Part shown: positions 21,248 to 36,120 of the stretch, piece by piece | Position numbering within the stretch: position 1 is the stretch's first letter | Layout of the letters: the number at the start of each line of letters is the position of its first letter | Assembly (NCBI GenBank): GCA_036583965.1 | Contig: JAZBQD010000013.1 | Span: forward strand, 3,202,144-3,266,143 | Source of the DNA: Prunella strophiata | Taxonomy: Eukaryota; Chordata; Aves; Passeriformes; Prunellidae | Reading direction: 5' to 3' | DNA length: 64,000 nt | Translations under genes and position numbers: made by a program | The notes under the pieces: model-generated | Databases searched by the model: none | Seen by the model: the letters and a program-made list of their open reading frames with translations, nothing else | What the model was told of the DNA's origin: nothing

Positions 21248-24200
21248 GTTCTGCATTTAACCTTTTCAGGGTACTGTGGTAATAGAAGTTCCTTTACTTT
21301 TACCCAGTGACTGGAGACCTTGGCTGGGATGCAGGAGATCAGTTCCATCCCCCAGGGTTTCTGGCCTTGCATCTCTCACCTTCTAGGGGAGTGTTCTCAT
21401 CACCAAACTATGTGTTATTCAGAGCCTGAGCTTTGTGTGTCCACTTAAATCTGTTTAATTTCATATAAAATACTGTAAATGTTTGCTGGGCCAGGAGGCA
21501 GACATGCCTTTCTGCCTGGGGTTGGCAGAGACCTGGATTCCCCTTCTTGCCTGGATAAAAACCTGGTTTGGAAGACTGAAGAGTCTGCAGTTTGTGAGGG
21601 TAGTTCAGGCTGCCTTTCTAGGGATGAAAGGTTGAATTTCCATGAACAGAAGATGATCTGAATATGATTTCTTGTGTCACAGGTAAATGAGTGCTTAGGT
21701 GTGTGGATCCACCAATATCAATATGTGTTCTTGTGGTTTGTGTGAGGTTTGATGGACCTGAGAACATCTCTTTATTTTGCTGAAGTGTAGGATCCAATAA
21801 ATTGCTTACTTTGTGCACTTTGGGATTTTGGTATGAGTTAATTGGCCTGATGCTGTTGGAATTTGAGGAATTTTGTGGGGACCACCAGACAAATTAATTG
21901 AGGTTATTGAGTTAGTTGTATTTTGGTGAATGCCACCATTTTTAATACTAGATTGAGTTGCTGAAAACTCAGTCATTTGTCACTGAAACACAATGCCAAA
22001 AAAATGGGTATTTAGGAAAACTTCCTACAAAAAGTACTCTGAAAACTGTGTCATACTTTTTAAAATGCAGTGATTTTTATTTCCTGAAATTTGAAAGAAG
22101 AGCAGAGCAGACTCTGGTCTTTTTTAGTATCTCAGCCATTTTATATCATTATTTTGATAATGTGATGTGCCAACATCTGTGGCATAGGTGCCATTGTCTT
22201 TATTGTCCTTTGACATTTTATGATTACTCTAAGCATGGTAATATACTCTAAAAGCAAATAATTGGCACAAATTATTTAGTCAAAACTGTCTAATTTGATT
22301 CTGGTGACATATGAGGAAAGTTTCCACAAAGAACCAAGGGTGAAATTGGCAGAAGCAAGTTGTGCACATTTTCTTGCTGCTGCTGCACTGCTGTAGTGTC
22401 AGTGATTAGGACTGAAATGTGCAGCGAGTCAGGCAGTGATGGGCGTTGTGTGGAGTGAAGCACAAGCTGGTGCACGGCTGGACAGGATCCAGGCAGTCTG
22501 AAAGGTGATGATTTAATAAGATTAATGGAGCATATGTGTCATTGCAACACTTGCTGATCCCCTTTCTCTTTAATTCTTCCAAGGATGCTTGTGGTGATGA
22601 TCTTTTCTTCTAAATCTTTTGGTGCCTGTGCCTGAAATACTCTGATCTGCCAGACCAGGGTTCTCCCTCCCCTCATGTGCTTCCCAAGAGCAGCTCAGCT
22701 CTCACCATACATTAAGTGTCTCTGTCTGCTAGAACCACCATGATGACATTATCCCAGAGCTCATTAATTGTGTAGCTGTGTTGCTGTCATCTTCATTATT
22801 AGATTCTGTTGAGTATTTCTTTTTAGGGCCAGACCCATGCCTCAGGTCTCAGATTCCCTTGGATAGCCTCCATATCTGCGTGTCACATTAAGTGCTATGG
22901 TATAGACAGGGCTGTCAGAGTCAGAATGTTCTGCTGGCTCTTTGGAGGGATACTTTGTAACTGGTAACTAACCAAGTAAACATTGTTAATATCCTACAAC
23001 CACAAGGATTCAAAATAATAAATGTATGAAATAAGGCTGAAGTGACTTTTTTTTTCCAGGATGTCAGAAATGAGGTACTTCAAAACCATCACAACCAGTG
23101 TCATAAAGTAGGGGAGAATGCACTAAGAAGATGATTCTCTACTGTACAGTGTTATCCTTAAATTCCATTACTGAAGCTGACAATATAGAAATTGAAGGGA
23201 TAAAATAATATCTCAGAGTTTGTATATGGTAGCATTTTCCCTGACCAGTGGAATCTGAAAGGAAAATTACACTGTTTGACTCTCATTTTTTTCCTACTGT
23301 GACTCCAGGTTTGGATGTTCTTCTTTACTTCCTGTAGCTAGTTCACAGACTTTTGACCCAAAAAGTTATTTTCCCATGCAGGTGGGTATGTAGCCAAAGA
23401 CTGGGAAAGGATTCTCTTCCATTTTTATGCCATAACCTTGTTCCTGCAGGCACTTCCACAGCAAAGGTTGTGTGGGGGAAGCAGGAGGAGACCCAGGGGG
23501 TTCCACCCTCTGTTCATACACAGTCTTTAACTTGAGCCAGGAGTTGGCAAGCTTACCTTACCTATTTGAGAAATAGGCTTGAATCTAGATTATTCTTCAG
23601 TTCATCTAAAAGGAAAAAATAGTTCTGTGCAGTGTTAACTACTGACTGTTAAAGCTAAGCATCCTTCAGTCCTCTTAGTTGTACTCAGTGCTTCTCTGCT
23701 TGCTCATTTTGGAAGTCCAAATTTCCTTCTTCATTCCTATGGACTCTGCTGTTTTTTGGGACAGAAGTATCTTCAGAAAGTCCTTTTGTTCATCTGATAA
23801 CTAGCCAGCAGGTAACTTCTAGTAAATTTGCAATGATACATAATTTTAAGTATATTTCAAAGTATTTCAGAGGTTTAGAGATCAACAGAAATGTTAAGAA
23901 TTGATAGTGTTTCATTGAACCACAGAAGTCTGGGAGCTCTGCTTGCACCATTTTCTTATGACAGCAGTATTGCAGATAGCAGCTTCATGTTAGAATAGCA
24001 AAAATCTGTACATGTGGATTCATGGTGCAGTGTGGTTTCAGGTGGTACAAAAAAATCAAGTGATCTCAGCATGTAAATTTGGTGCACGTTTCTCTACAGC
24101 AGTGACATTTCTCTGCAGCACAGTTTTGCAGAGGGGTTCTCTACATGGGTTAAGCTAGTAGCAAGTGTATATCCTCAGGATTTATTTTAATTTCAGTGAT

Positions 24201-27200
24201 TACTGGAATCATAAGCCCAGCTGACTCCAGTTGAGATAGCACAGCTTGGACAAGAACCAGCATTACAAAATGTTTGAGCTCTGCAGTAGCACAATTAGCA
24301 GGACAGAGGTGAAGGCAGCAGCTGAATTATGGCTCCACTCAGTTCTGGAGTCTGTGGCTCCTGGCCATCTGACATCTCTGGTCAGATAGATAGCACAGGC
24401 TTAAAACTTGATTTAAATTTATCTGGAAACTTTAGTAGTGGGTAGAAATTCAACAGTGGATTGAGAGTAGTTATTGTAGTGTATCAGCCAGCTGTTGGTA
24501 CAGATCTGTTGGATGTATAAGACCAAAGCTCAGTGGTGTGTTGTTATACAAAGAAGCGATTTTACTGAAAAGGTTACAGTTGTGATTTATCTCACCATCA
24601 TCTCTGTCAGACCCATTTGGCAAGATAAAATAGGTGTAGTGTGACTTAGACTTATTTAATCAATGGGAAGTCCCTTCTCTAGGTCACTGTTAGCTAAAGG
24701 TGAGGTAGGTGAAGTAGCAGGAGGCAAAGGAGCAGAGGTGGCTTATATGGATTTCTGTAGCCTGTGTTACAGGCTGGTGAGGTGAGGTGTGTCTGTCTTG
24801 CTTTCTAGGTTTGATGGTGCAAGGTCATTCTGGTCCTTTTTAGAAGTTCAGATTGATGGCTGTGTGCTGGAGGAGAGATTATCTGCTCCCTGAACTCTCC
24901 TTGAGGTGCTGATCCTCTACCTTCACTTGAATAGCTGCTCAGAAAAGTTACCACAAAGGGCTAAAAGCTCTCATGGGGAACATTATGATCTCTGCAGGGT
25001 TTTGAAGATGAAGAGTAGAATCTAATTAAGCTTTATGTTGAAAATAGTTTAAAGGGTGCTTTTTTTCCTCAAGAAAAAGGAAACTTTAAAGCTAGATAGT
25101 GAAGAGCTGAACTTCTTTTTCTTTAATTTTCTGCTAAGTTGACTACTTCTAAAGCAGATGCAGCTGTAAGCAGTTACAGATGGTAGAGAACAGAAAGAAC
25201 CTCTTTATCATACTTAAGTACCTTAGAAAAACCCCAATGTTAGTATTCCAGCTAGTTATCTTTCTCTTTATTTTTTTATATTTTTGCAGATAAAAAAAGC
25301 ACACTACCTTAAAGCTGAATCAAAAGATGAAAAGAGTCTGCCATAAACCAAAAGTACTTCTCTGCAGGGGGCTTTTCCTGGAAAAAGTTTCGTAGTATTT
25401 CCAAAACACCCTCTTTAAGGAATGTTCCTACTTTTTGTTGTCACAAGAAAAGCTTCTTAGCTATTTGGGCAAGAGTTTGTTAAAAACAGTCTGTCTGTTC
25501 TGCTACCTGTTTTTCACACCTGGAACTGACTCAGCTGCCATAACCCTGGCACTTGGCTGGGTGAATGTTCTGTGCTTCTGCACACAGTTTGTGAGGCAGC
25601 AATCAGGCCCTGGCCACTCGAGCTCAGGACAACTCAACACCTTTTTTTTTTCTTTTGAGTTTGCCTCTGAGTAGGAGGTGGCAAAAGCAGGGTGCTGGTT
25701 TTGATGGTCAGTATTTTGTATTTTCATGCCAGCTGAATCCCCAGCTTGGTGCAGTTGTGAATAGTCACATTTGTTTCAGAATCTCACCAGCCATCATCTG
25801 ACAACATGAATTTGCCTTAATACAGGGCCAGCATGATTAAAGCTGCTGAAATCTGGCTAGACAGACTGGCTACTCTATGGCTTTGACTGACACAGGAGTG
25901 TACTTTTACCACTGTCACTGAAGGCTCATAGTTGGGTGCTGATGGTGTTAACTCATTCTTTCATGGAATGTTGATAAAATAATGTTTTGTTCTACCCAGG
26001 CAGTGATAAAGTATGGAATCCTGTACTGTGTGAGTAAAGCAACTCATCAGCAGCATTCAGAGCTGCTCTTTCTGGCAAGCTCATATTGGTCAATTTGGCT
26101 TTGGTTCTGGCTTGTTGATTGTAAGGCATGACTGTTAAATGCTTTGATTAAACTATTAGTTGTTAATTTTATTTTTGAATCTGACTTCTGAATACGTTGC
26201 TAAAAGAGTTTGGATTTCTAAGCACGTAATCAATAAATACCAATTTCAGTGTCAGAGGTGTGATGTGTGGTTTTGGTTTGGCTTTTGAAGTCAGCAGTAG
26301 AGTTAATATAGGTGAGAAAACATCCTATTTTCTGATTTCTGTGATAAAAACAACCAACCTCTTTCATACTAGAGAGCCCACTATCTTGATAACTTAAAAA
26401 AATTATTAGTATCATGGTATTCTGCATATTCGTAACTTAAGTACAAGAACTGCTGTGGAAATGAAACCTCCAAATAAGACTTTTTTATATATATTGGATG
26501 GAAGGATAGTGTTTTGTCTAGGAAGCAATGTAGTGTTCAGATCAATATCCTCCATACGTGAGGGGACTCTGTAATGTCTTTGTACACTAAGTCTTGGGTG
26601 ACTGTTCTTCCATCAGTTAGGCCAGCTGCATTTTTTAGCCTGGGTAATCTACAAAGTGATGATTCCTAGTTTAGGGAAAAGATAGAGACCCTGGAGTCTT
26701 TGCTTTATGTTGTCTTCCTGGGACCTGTTCTAGGTGTTAACCTTTTGTCACTTTCATTGCCAAAAACACCTGTATCTCACAGATAAACCAGCTGTATGGT
26801 TCTAGTACAAGTATTCCTGCTCTTTCTTCCTCTGAACCACTGTTTTTCTTCAGTTGTTGCATTTGCTTTATGACGAGGCAGTGACTTAGCAAGGAGATGG
26901 GATTTGCAGCACATTCTGCTGTCAGAGTTCTGCTCTGCATGACCAACTCTGTCACTTGCAAAAGAAATGTTATGAATGTCAATAAGCCCTTCTTCTATTA
27001 GTCCTTCACTGCAGTGAGTATTATACTCCAGGTAGTTAGAGCAAGGTTAGATGAAAGAATTTCTCTACTGCTGGTATGTTGAGAGTGAGCAAGTCCAGAA
27101 CTGGGCACAGGCTTTGTGGTGGTCTGGGACAGGTTGGTCTCCTGGAGTGCAGCTTTCATTAGAACCCTGGGATGCCTGTGCAAGATGAGGAAGCAGGGCT

Positions 27201-30200
27201 AGAGTGAGAGCCTGGGGATAAAGGCATAGAGCTGGTAAAGGTAAAGAAGTTAAGCAGAAATTTGCACAGACTCTTTAGGTAATACTTTGAGAGTAAATTA
27301 GGCCACCCAAGTATCATCTGTGTGTCTTGAGTGAAAGCTGTACACATCAGAGAGGATGAACTTCATCTTCTGGTTTTGGCTCCTGGGTGAGTGCAAGTGA
27401 TCAATTATGGCATCAAGTAGGGGTATTCCTCTGTGTGCTTGTTGGGAAACCTGCTGTACTTTTGTGTGTGTTCTTCTCTGTGTTGCTTCAGATGGAGATA
27501 CATCCTTTGGTCTGAACTTCTTTGGTTTAGTCTGTTACCCACCTCTCTGCATCCCATAAGAAGTCAGATTACAGATTGGGTAAGATTTATTGTCATAAAT
27601 ATTGAAGTAGTCCTTTTGCACAGTGTGTTGTTCCCTGTGCAAGCAAAGCTGCCAGAACTATTACACATTTGTCTTACAGAGCATTACAAAAAGATTTTCA
27701 AGGTGAAGTCGTTCATGAGGTCCTCAGAGGTGACCCAGCCTGTCCTGTCTGTGTGCTGGGTTATTTGTGCTGTTCAGCTGGGCAGTGCAGCTCTTGGTGC
27801 AGGGTGGAGCAGTGAGCTCAGCTCACACCTTGGCAGGTGTCAGACGGGCTGAGCGTGCAAAGTCTGTGCTGCTCTGGCCAGGCTGAGGGACAGTCTGAGC
27901 ACAGCATTGCTGTGGGGCTCTTGGCAGAGCACTGCAGGCCAACAAGAATTGCCCTGTCTATCCTGAGAGTCCTCCCTTTCTGCCACATAATAATCTGTTT
28001 TCTTTTGTCCTTTTTTGACTGCTTGCTGGCACTGTGACAACCACAATATTCTGTGTATGATGGAACATTGTCAATAAATATGCCCGGGATGATGTGCCTG
28101 CCTCAGCTGCACTTTAGATGAACTTAGCCCTGGATCTGCAGCACATTCTGACTCTTGGGTAATGTGGCTGTTAGAGGACCAAGAGGAGGGTGGAGTTGGG
28201 CAATTAGCTGTGTAGAGTTTTTAGGTTGAACAACCTTATTCAGAAAAATGGTACTTCTGGACTTGGATGGCTGACAGTGTCTGGGCAGAGGCTGAATTGC
28301 ATTAATAGAAGACAAGCTATGTTTTCTTATGTTAAAGACTCAATTGTCTGGAACCTGGTCCAAATAACTTACTGCTCCAGTTCTGGAAGACACTAATAGA
28401 GTTCCTTTTCATTATGGTAAAGTGTGAAAATTTGTTATCCCTTGTTACTAAGGGACGCCCTTATTTTGCTGATTGCAGTTCAGCTATGGGAAATTTTTTG
28501 TAATGGAATTTTTCAGTGCTGTTAGGAAACTGGCTGCTGAATGTCCTGTATCTTGCATAGGAAATGGATAGCTTTGGAGGAGCAGGATTCTAGAACTCCA
28601 TGACAATCTATTTATAGTGTCTATATGACTAATTTGGAAAGGCTGCAGTGCTATAGTCTTTCCAAATTTGTTGAAAAGTGAGATCACAGAATCTCCCGAC
28701 CCCTCTGGACACTGAATAATGCCCCAAATCATCCAAAGAGATCCAACTTCTCCTTCATTTCTGTGGCTGTTAATTCTTTTGCTGACAGCTTGTAAAGAGA
28801 GAGGAACAAAGGAAATAATTTAAAAATAGTTGTAGGAATTATGTGAATTCATGGATCTTAGCTAGTGTGGCACCTTATCAGGGGAGTGATGTCCTTTATT
28901 TTTTCTCTGCAAGCACTGTAAAATGAAGCAAGTGTTTAGATTTTCTTGTAGACACCTGAGGACAGTAACTCTGCAAAATGCCCAACTAATAGAAATTCAT
29001 AGTGCTCTTGTTTTGGAAACAAAAGTTGCTTTGAGTAGTAGATGTTTTGTAACTAAAAGTGTCTTGGGTATATGTTGAGATATTTTTAGTAATCAATGCT
29101 GAGTGGATGTTTTCTTGATGATGGGGAATTTTTAGCATGTTGTAACTAGGCCTTTTTTTTTCTTTAAAAAAAAAATCTTACTAAACTTAAAGATATGCCA
29201 CCCACCCATTTCTGATAGAAGGCAAGTGGGCTGAGACCAAATGGTGATCAAAATCCCGCACAACTCTAATGCCCCTTGCAATTTTCTTCACAAAAGTAAT
29301 CTTCTTTCAAGTTGCTTTGTAAGATTTAAACTGTACCAGAAGTTGCTTTTGATTTTCCAATTAGGGAATTGACCAAAGTGAATTGGGTTCCATTCTTTCC
29401 AAGAGGAAAAGATCCCATGAATGTGAAGGTGTACTGGGTAAGGCTGAAGGAAGATGGTGTGTTTTGGTTGCTGTGTGGTCATGGTGTGGTTCTGAGTTCC
29501 TCTTGAAGTGTTGCTCTGGCTGAGATCAGTGTCAGACCCTCCTTGCTGCCAGCCAAGCTGGGCTTTCCCTGCTGGAAAGGTAGGAAAACTCTCTGAAGCA
29601 GAAAATGTGAATAGAACTGAGAAAGGCTGAGAAACCCTTTCTGTCACTGTGTTGGTTGGATTTAAGATCTGTGTTGTTGTGTTCATGACATTAAGAGAGA
29701 ATTGGAAGTCCATGCTATCAGCAGAGTTTAGTGACAGGGTAATCAGTTACCTGCTTTGCTTATTAACAAGTGTTGGGTTCTGTACCAGGTGTAATTTCCA
29801 CACTAAGGCACATTCCATACAGCCAGAATGAAAATGAGGAGCTGGATGTGTGTTTCTGTTTGGTGGAATGACTTCTATACTTCAGAGTATAGAAATATAT
29901 TTGCTTGGGCTGGGGGCTTTTTGTTGTGTTTCCTTCATTCTTTTAGCAATTGATAATTTTGTTTAACCCTTTGAAAGAAGAAAATTGCTACTGAATGGCT
30001 TATGCTATGGCATCAGAAGTCTGTAATCAGCTGCTACAGACACTGCTGTTTTGCCACAATTTGCCTGTGACAATTGCCTGAACATTGTTAGGGACTAGCT
30101 CAGTTGTGCTTTGGACTTCTCCAGGCACAGTTACTTACATTTCTCATAGCTCACCATGAGAAGCATCACAGCATTCATGGACCTGTATTGTGTTTGGAAA

Positions 30201-33200
30201 AGAAATTTTTCACTTGTGCAGTAGTCTGGCCTTGGATGTAGCAGAGATGCTTATATTTTTGTCTTTTCCTAATAATGTCTCAGGAGGTGCATCTCCAGCC
30301 AGTGTCTTGTTTGAACTTTCAGGGAAATTATCATTCTGTGCTTTGAATATCTCCCTATTACCATGGCAAATAATTCATGCTGCTAATTAAGACACTGCTA
30401 GAATTGCACAGAAAGATGGGCAGGGAAGGAATACAGCTTACTTATGCTCACAATTTATCTGTCTCATAAATTTATAGGACAGCTACTGCCAAGCTCATGG
30501 TTTACCAGTGAAGATATGTGACCTTCTGATTCACAGTATCTGTGTCCTGGAGGGAAGAGGGAAGAGCCAGACATCTATTGTCTGGTGCATATGGAGGCAC
30601 GGGTTTAGGAGCAGCACTGTACTCCTGCTGAATTTGTGTTCCACGAGAGGGAAACACATGGAGAGACCTTTCTGCTCAGTACTGAGGACTTTAAACTGGG
30701 CAGGACATGAGCTCCCTGTAGAAGTGATGACTGGCAGTTTCATGCTGAGCAGAGTTTCTCACACAGGTCTTGCAAACCCAGAGGAGACTGTTTGGTAACT
30801 GTGAAATGGATGGGAAACCATTGCACAATCTGACAAATGAGTGAATGAATCCAGCAGACTGTTCTGGTGTTGGTTGGAGTTAGAAAGAGAAATTAGACCT
30901 GATTAAGGTGTGTGTTGAACACCAGGGAAGTATCAGCACTGAAGAAAGCTGATGGCAGTGTCTTTGTTGTCCACATGTAATAGTGGAGACTCTAAAACCA
31001 ATAGTTCTGTGCTATGTTGTGACTGTGTATCATAGCCAGATACTCTTTCTGCTTTTTTTTTTTTCCCTGTTGTTATAGATAAGATGAATTAAATTCCATC
31101 TTGTCTGAAATTTGGTGGGTAATTTGTGTACTATTACTAAATCTTGTTTGATAGAAAAAGATGAAAATCATCATCTGTACCAATGGCATTGTGGTAGTTC
31201 ATACTGCACCATGTCTGGAACTGGGTTGTACTGCCATTGCACACTTACTGCAGAAAATCAAATGCCTAATATTAAAAAAGAATGTTTTTGTAGTCTTTCT
31301 TCTTAATAAAAGGATAATGTTTTCCTTTGTAAGGGCCTATGTGATTAGATGTTTATCCTCTGTTCCCAGGAGAGCAGACATTGTGGTTCATATTTTCTGT
31401 TTTGTGAAACGAGATTTCATATAGCTGACTACATCTCTGGAATCTATGTCATTCTCCCCCTAAAATGAACTGAAAGCAAATTGGCTTTCTAAAACATGAA
31501 AGAAGCCTAGAGCAAACTCTTTGTCATCACATTCCTGGTCAAATCCAGCATTTGCCTTCCACTGAGTTTCTAATATTTAGTAATGTCTGTGGTTTCCCAT
31601 GGGGTTGCTTAGGTGAACATAATAAGTGAGAGCTGTTGAAAGAGAAAAGAATGAGGACTTCATCATGAGCTGAATTGAACAAAAACTCTTGGGGGTTGCA
31701 TGCATGTTTTGCATGTAGTTCTTTAAAATCATTACTACTTTTAATCCAGCATTTCTTTCCTTTGCAATTATTAATCAGAGACAGAAAATACCAACTATTA
31801 TACAAGACCTATGTAGATTAATTGAATTCTTACTGGTGTGTATACCATAAACATAGCAGAAATTATGGGGTGATTATTCACATCAACTAAATTTTAAACT
31901 TCAGCTTCAGGACTGCATAAATACCTGAAGGGAATGGAGAGAGCAGAGGACACTTGTCAGCTCTAAGCAGAAGCTGGTCTTGGAAGGGAAGGGCTTCAGG
32001 AGCCCCTGGAAGAGAGACTTAAATAACCTGTGTCCATTTGACTGAACATGACAAATTCATAGATAGCATGGCAATTCCAAAATAAGGGAACTGTTCCCAT
32101 CTACCTGCTGAGGTGCCAGCAAATGCTGGTTGCTGACTGAGAACTTGGCTCTGACTTGCAGAAACCTCAACATTTCATGCAGCATTACTAATAAATCAGA
32201 GCCCTTGCCTTAAGAGGGGCATGGTTCTGTATGTCTTTGGTGTTTTTAGAACTGGTTTGGGGTTGAAAATGTGCTTTGCAAGAGCTATACTGTTATATTT
32301 AAAAGAAATTTTGGGAGATACTAGAGAAAAATATCTGGACAAACCAGTGTTCAGTCTTGAGTAAAAAAAGTTCACTTTGAAGTAAAGTTCTCTTCATTTT
32401 TTCATCTACAAATCATATCTGTCACCTTTTTGTCACATTTTTCTCTCTTTCTTGTCTTAAAATGTTGCCCAACTTTGTTAATTTTGCATAATTATTTGCC
32501 TTTCCTTGCATTTTAAATACTTTTATTTAGAACTGTCTTAAAATATAGACAACAAAACAGGGAGGGAAAATGTCTGAAACTTTGGGCTGTTGTGATTTTT
32601 GTTGTTGTTGTGCTTAATCCTGTGCAGCACCAGTTGCAGTTGCTCATGCATAAAGTCTTGACTTAAAAAGTCTCCCCAGTGCCAAACAGTGATGAGACAG
32701 TATTTTAAAAACAGCTTGAAATTTGTGTTAGCTACATCCTCATGGTGCTTTACTTCTTACACAAAAGTAGTTTTTGAGTAAAACATTAAGGGATGATTAA
32801 GGGATATTTTTAATTTTTTTCATTTTACTTTGTTCACTCTGTACAATCAAATCTGAATAATGTTATGAAAGTGAAATAGCATTTTAATATTATTTTGGTC
32901 TCAAAATAGCATATTGTTTTTAGGTACAGGAATCAATGCATGTGGCAAACTCACTGTGAATTGTGTCTAAATTTAGTATTGTCTTCAACAATCAACCAAA
33001 AATTCTAATGTTCAAATGAGCTTTGTCATCTTGCTACTACATTTTCCTGAGTTTAACTTTTGTTGGAGTGAGTTTGTGTTCTAGTTCTGAGTGAGTGCTT
33101 TTGCCTAAAGGGTGCTCTGGAATTCTGACTGTTCCAAGGGTGAACTTGATTATTTTTAGGAAAGTTAAACATCTGGATGTTCACTACAGAACCTTTTCCA

Positions 33201-36019
33201 AGACAGCATTTTGTTTCTGAGCAAGAAATACCAGCAGAAATATAGATACAGCACAAGCAGAGTGTAATCTCTGCCTTCCCAGGGCACTTGGGTATTTTCA
33301 GACTGGTCTGTTGCTTAAAGTACCTCTGGGATTACAGAAGGATATCAGGAGGATTTAGCTCTGTAGTATTTTTGTAGGTGGCTTTGACACATTTCCAGAG
33401 CTGGGATGAGACCAAGCAGAGGTGCCAAATTAGGAGTGGTTATAGGGGGACACAAGGATTATATTTGAAGTGTTTCTAAGACTCCAGGTGTTTGCATTCT
33501 GGCTGGAAAATAATAAAAAAAAAAAATGATTGCGATCAGTTGAGTGGAGAAAATTGTTTTCTATCAGTGTTAAACAGTTTTCTGGATTCAGAAATTTAAA
33601 AAATGGTACAGGTATAATATAGGATTTGGAGTAGAAAATTTAAGTTGTATGTAATGATTTTAAGTCTTCCCCATATATGTTTTATGTGTATGGGAAAAAA
33701 CCCTCAAGGTAAATTGTGCAAGTTAAATGAATTAAAACTGAAATGACTTCAAAAAGAGGTTGACATCTCTTTTATATGAGCTGTTTTACACCCTTGATTA
33801 TACACAATATTGCTTTTGAAATAGATCCTGCCTGCCTAGTTTGGACCTTGACTGGCTAGATCAAAAGTCTTATGAAAACAGGCTAATGTGTTATGAAAAT
33901 ATTGATTGCTGAAACATTGCATTTCCAGCTTGGGGTTATTTTTCTCCCATAGCAGTTTCCAGGTGCTGCTTAAAGAACTGTGACATCCCCTTTTTATTTT
34001 CTCAGTACATTTTGAGTGTCCTTAGCTCTATACTCTTTTTTTTACTTAAGCAGGAAAACTTGAGATTTTCAAATGTTAGTTACCTTTCCAGTTTTCTAAT
34101 ACTGTTGACAAAATGGTAAATCTGCTTCTGTTGGGAGGCAATTTTTAAAACTAATTGATACATAGGTGTTTTATGGACCCCTTGAGGATATGAAAATTCG
34201 TGTGTACATGCTGAAAGGTTTGTGTCTCTCCAGCTGTGTATTTGCTGGTGTGATAAGAGATTGCTCCTCCCCACAAATACAGTTTGATTTCACTTGTTTG
34301 AATGTTGATAGTGGGAGACTGTTGCCAAGTTGAAAAGACTGTTTTGTTTATTTGAAGTGTTTAAATCCGGTCACTCACTTTGATTTGTGTTTTGTTACTC
34401 GCTACATACATTACATGAAAATGTGAGTTGAAACAGATGGTGAGGGATCAGCATTTAGGCTTCCAGCATGTAAAATTTCCTGGAAAGCTGAGTCTTCTAC
34501 TATGGCATCAGCAGCCTGTGTTCAAAACCACATCATGTTTGTTTTATAGTAGCTCCTGGATGCCAGGCATATATTAAGTTGTTCTGAGCCTGCTGCTGCA
34601 TGGACATCCCTATTGAGCCCAGCAGTTCTGTGTTTTTCCTAAAAGAATTGAGCTGTTAATTCTCTAATCCTTGGGGAAATGATTTTAAGTTGATGTCAAA
34701 ATTGGAGGTCATTGCTTCTGTGGGTTCAGGATTCATACTGAAGTGTCTGTTCGCTCTTTTCAAAGCAATCCTGTTAAAGATGGAAAGAATAGAAGTTAAC
34801 CTGGCTTGCATTGATGTGTTTTCCTTTCTATCCGTGTGGTTGGAAGTGTCATGATTTTTACTAACTCCTGAAAAATCTGATGTGGCTGCTCCTGTCAGGG
34901 CTGGGCTGCCGTTTTGTCTGGGTTCAGTTTATATGGTGAAGATGTAATCTGACTCTGCTGTGACATTTAATGAATATTGAGGGGAAGAAACTTCTTTTCA
35001 GAAGTGGATCTCTGCTGTGTTGCAGTTTCTCTAGCCTAAAACACCCATTAAAGGAGTACAGCTTGAATTAATGAAGTGAGATTGTGTATTTAGAATGACT
35101 GGTGCAAATTAGTGGATGACCTGAAACAGGAGAGAACTTACTTTCCTGTGTAATGTTATCTCAATGCCTTTACCTAGAAATTTGCTTTTTAAAAGGCAGA
35201 CATTTTGTCCAGTAAAAATAGTATTTTGGTTTTGTTTGGAATTTCTAGTAGTTTTCAAGCCTGGCTATCCCTGGGTTTGCAGAATATTACAGGCTCACCC
35301 TGTGTGTTGTCTGATGCTGGATCTGGGGTGTACTTTTCACTTCTGTGTTTGTAGAAGGAGAATGATACATAATGAAATGACAATATCTCTCTGATGAAAC
35401 TAGTTCAGTTTTCAAGTGGGTGTAATTTGATGCTGGTCAAACAGAGATTTCATTTGGTCCTGTACATGAAGACTCCATTACATCAGTTTGTCCAAAAGGT
35501 TTATGTGGTGCAATATTGAAGACATGGCAGCTGCTGTTAAGAAAATTTGCTGTTAATAAGCATTTCAGCATTTGGAGGCCCAGCTCAGCATGTGAGATGC
35601 CTCTAATAATCTCTGAACATTATCATTTAATTAAACCTCTACTGTTTAGAATAAGTGAGTACAAAAGAGCAGTAGGACATGTTCTCCTTCTTTTTCTTGT
35701 TTCTCAAGACTGAAAAGAGCACACTGGAGTAATACATTTGGAACTGGTCCACTTGGTTTTTGTGTTCTTTGGGTTTTGGTGTCCCCTCCCCAAAAAAAGC
35801 ACAGTGGGTGAAACTTTGAAGAACTGCCACTTCGTGTGTTGTCTCTAGTGTTCCTGTGACTATGGAGATGTTAATTGGAAAAAGAAATTGGATTTGAGGG
35901 GGAAATTGGATCAGTTTTCAGTTTGGTGTTGGGAAAGAGTGTAGGTTCCCTTGTTGTGAGTAACACAATTTTAGGTCGTTTTAATCTCATAGTTCTTCCA
36001 CTTGGTGTTTCCTTTTGCC

Positions 36020-36120
36020 TGTGAGCTTCTCCCCTTACTGTGTATTTTTCTAGACTAAATAACCCCTATCTCTCCTAGTCATCTTAGAAACTCTTCTCTG
36101 CACTCCTCCCAGTGACAGGC
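36020..36120 (-). mobile_element. Degraded CR1 LINE fragment (probable)
   Basis: The plus strand reads CTAGACTAAATAACCCC, then CTCTC, then CTAGTCATCTT and CTTCTCTGCACTCCTCCCAG. This resembles the reverse complement of CR1 3' regions, where a CCAGACTGAACAACCCC-like block is followed by CATCTT and a CTCTGGACTC-like block. An internal deletion would be needed. CR1 is the dominant LINE of birds and reptiles. Boundaries are approximate and the match is from memory. Confidence 0.5.
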
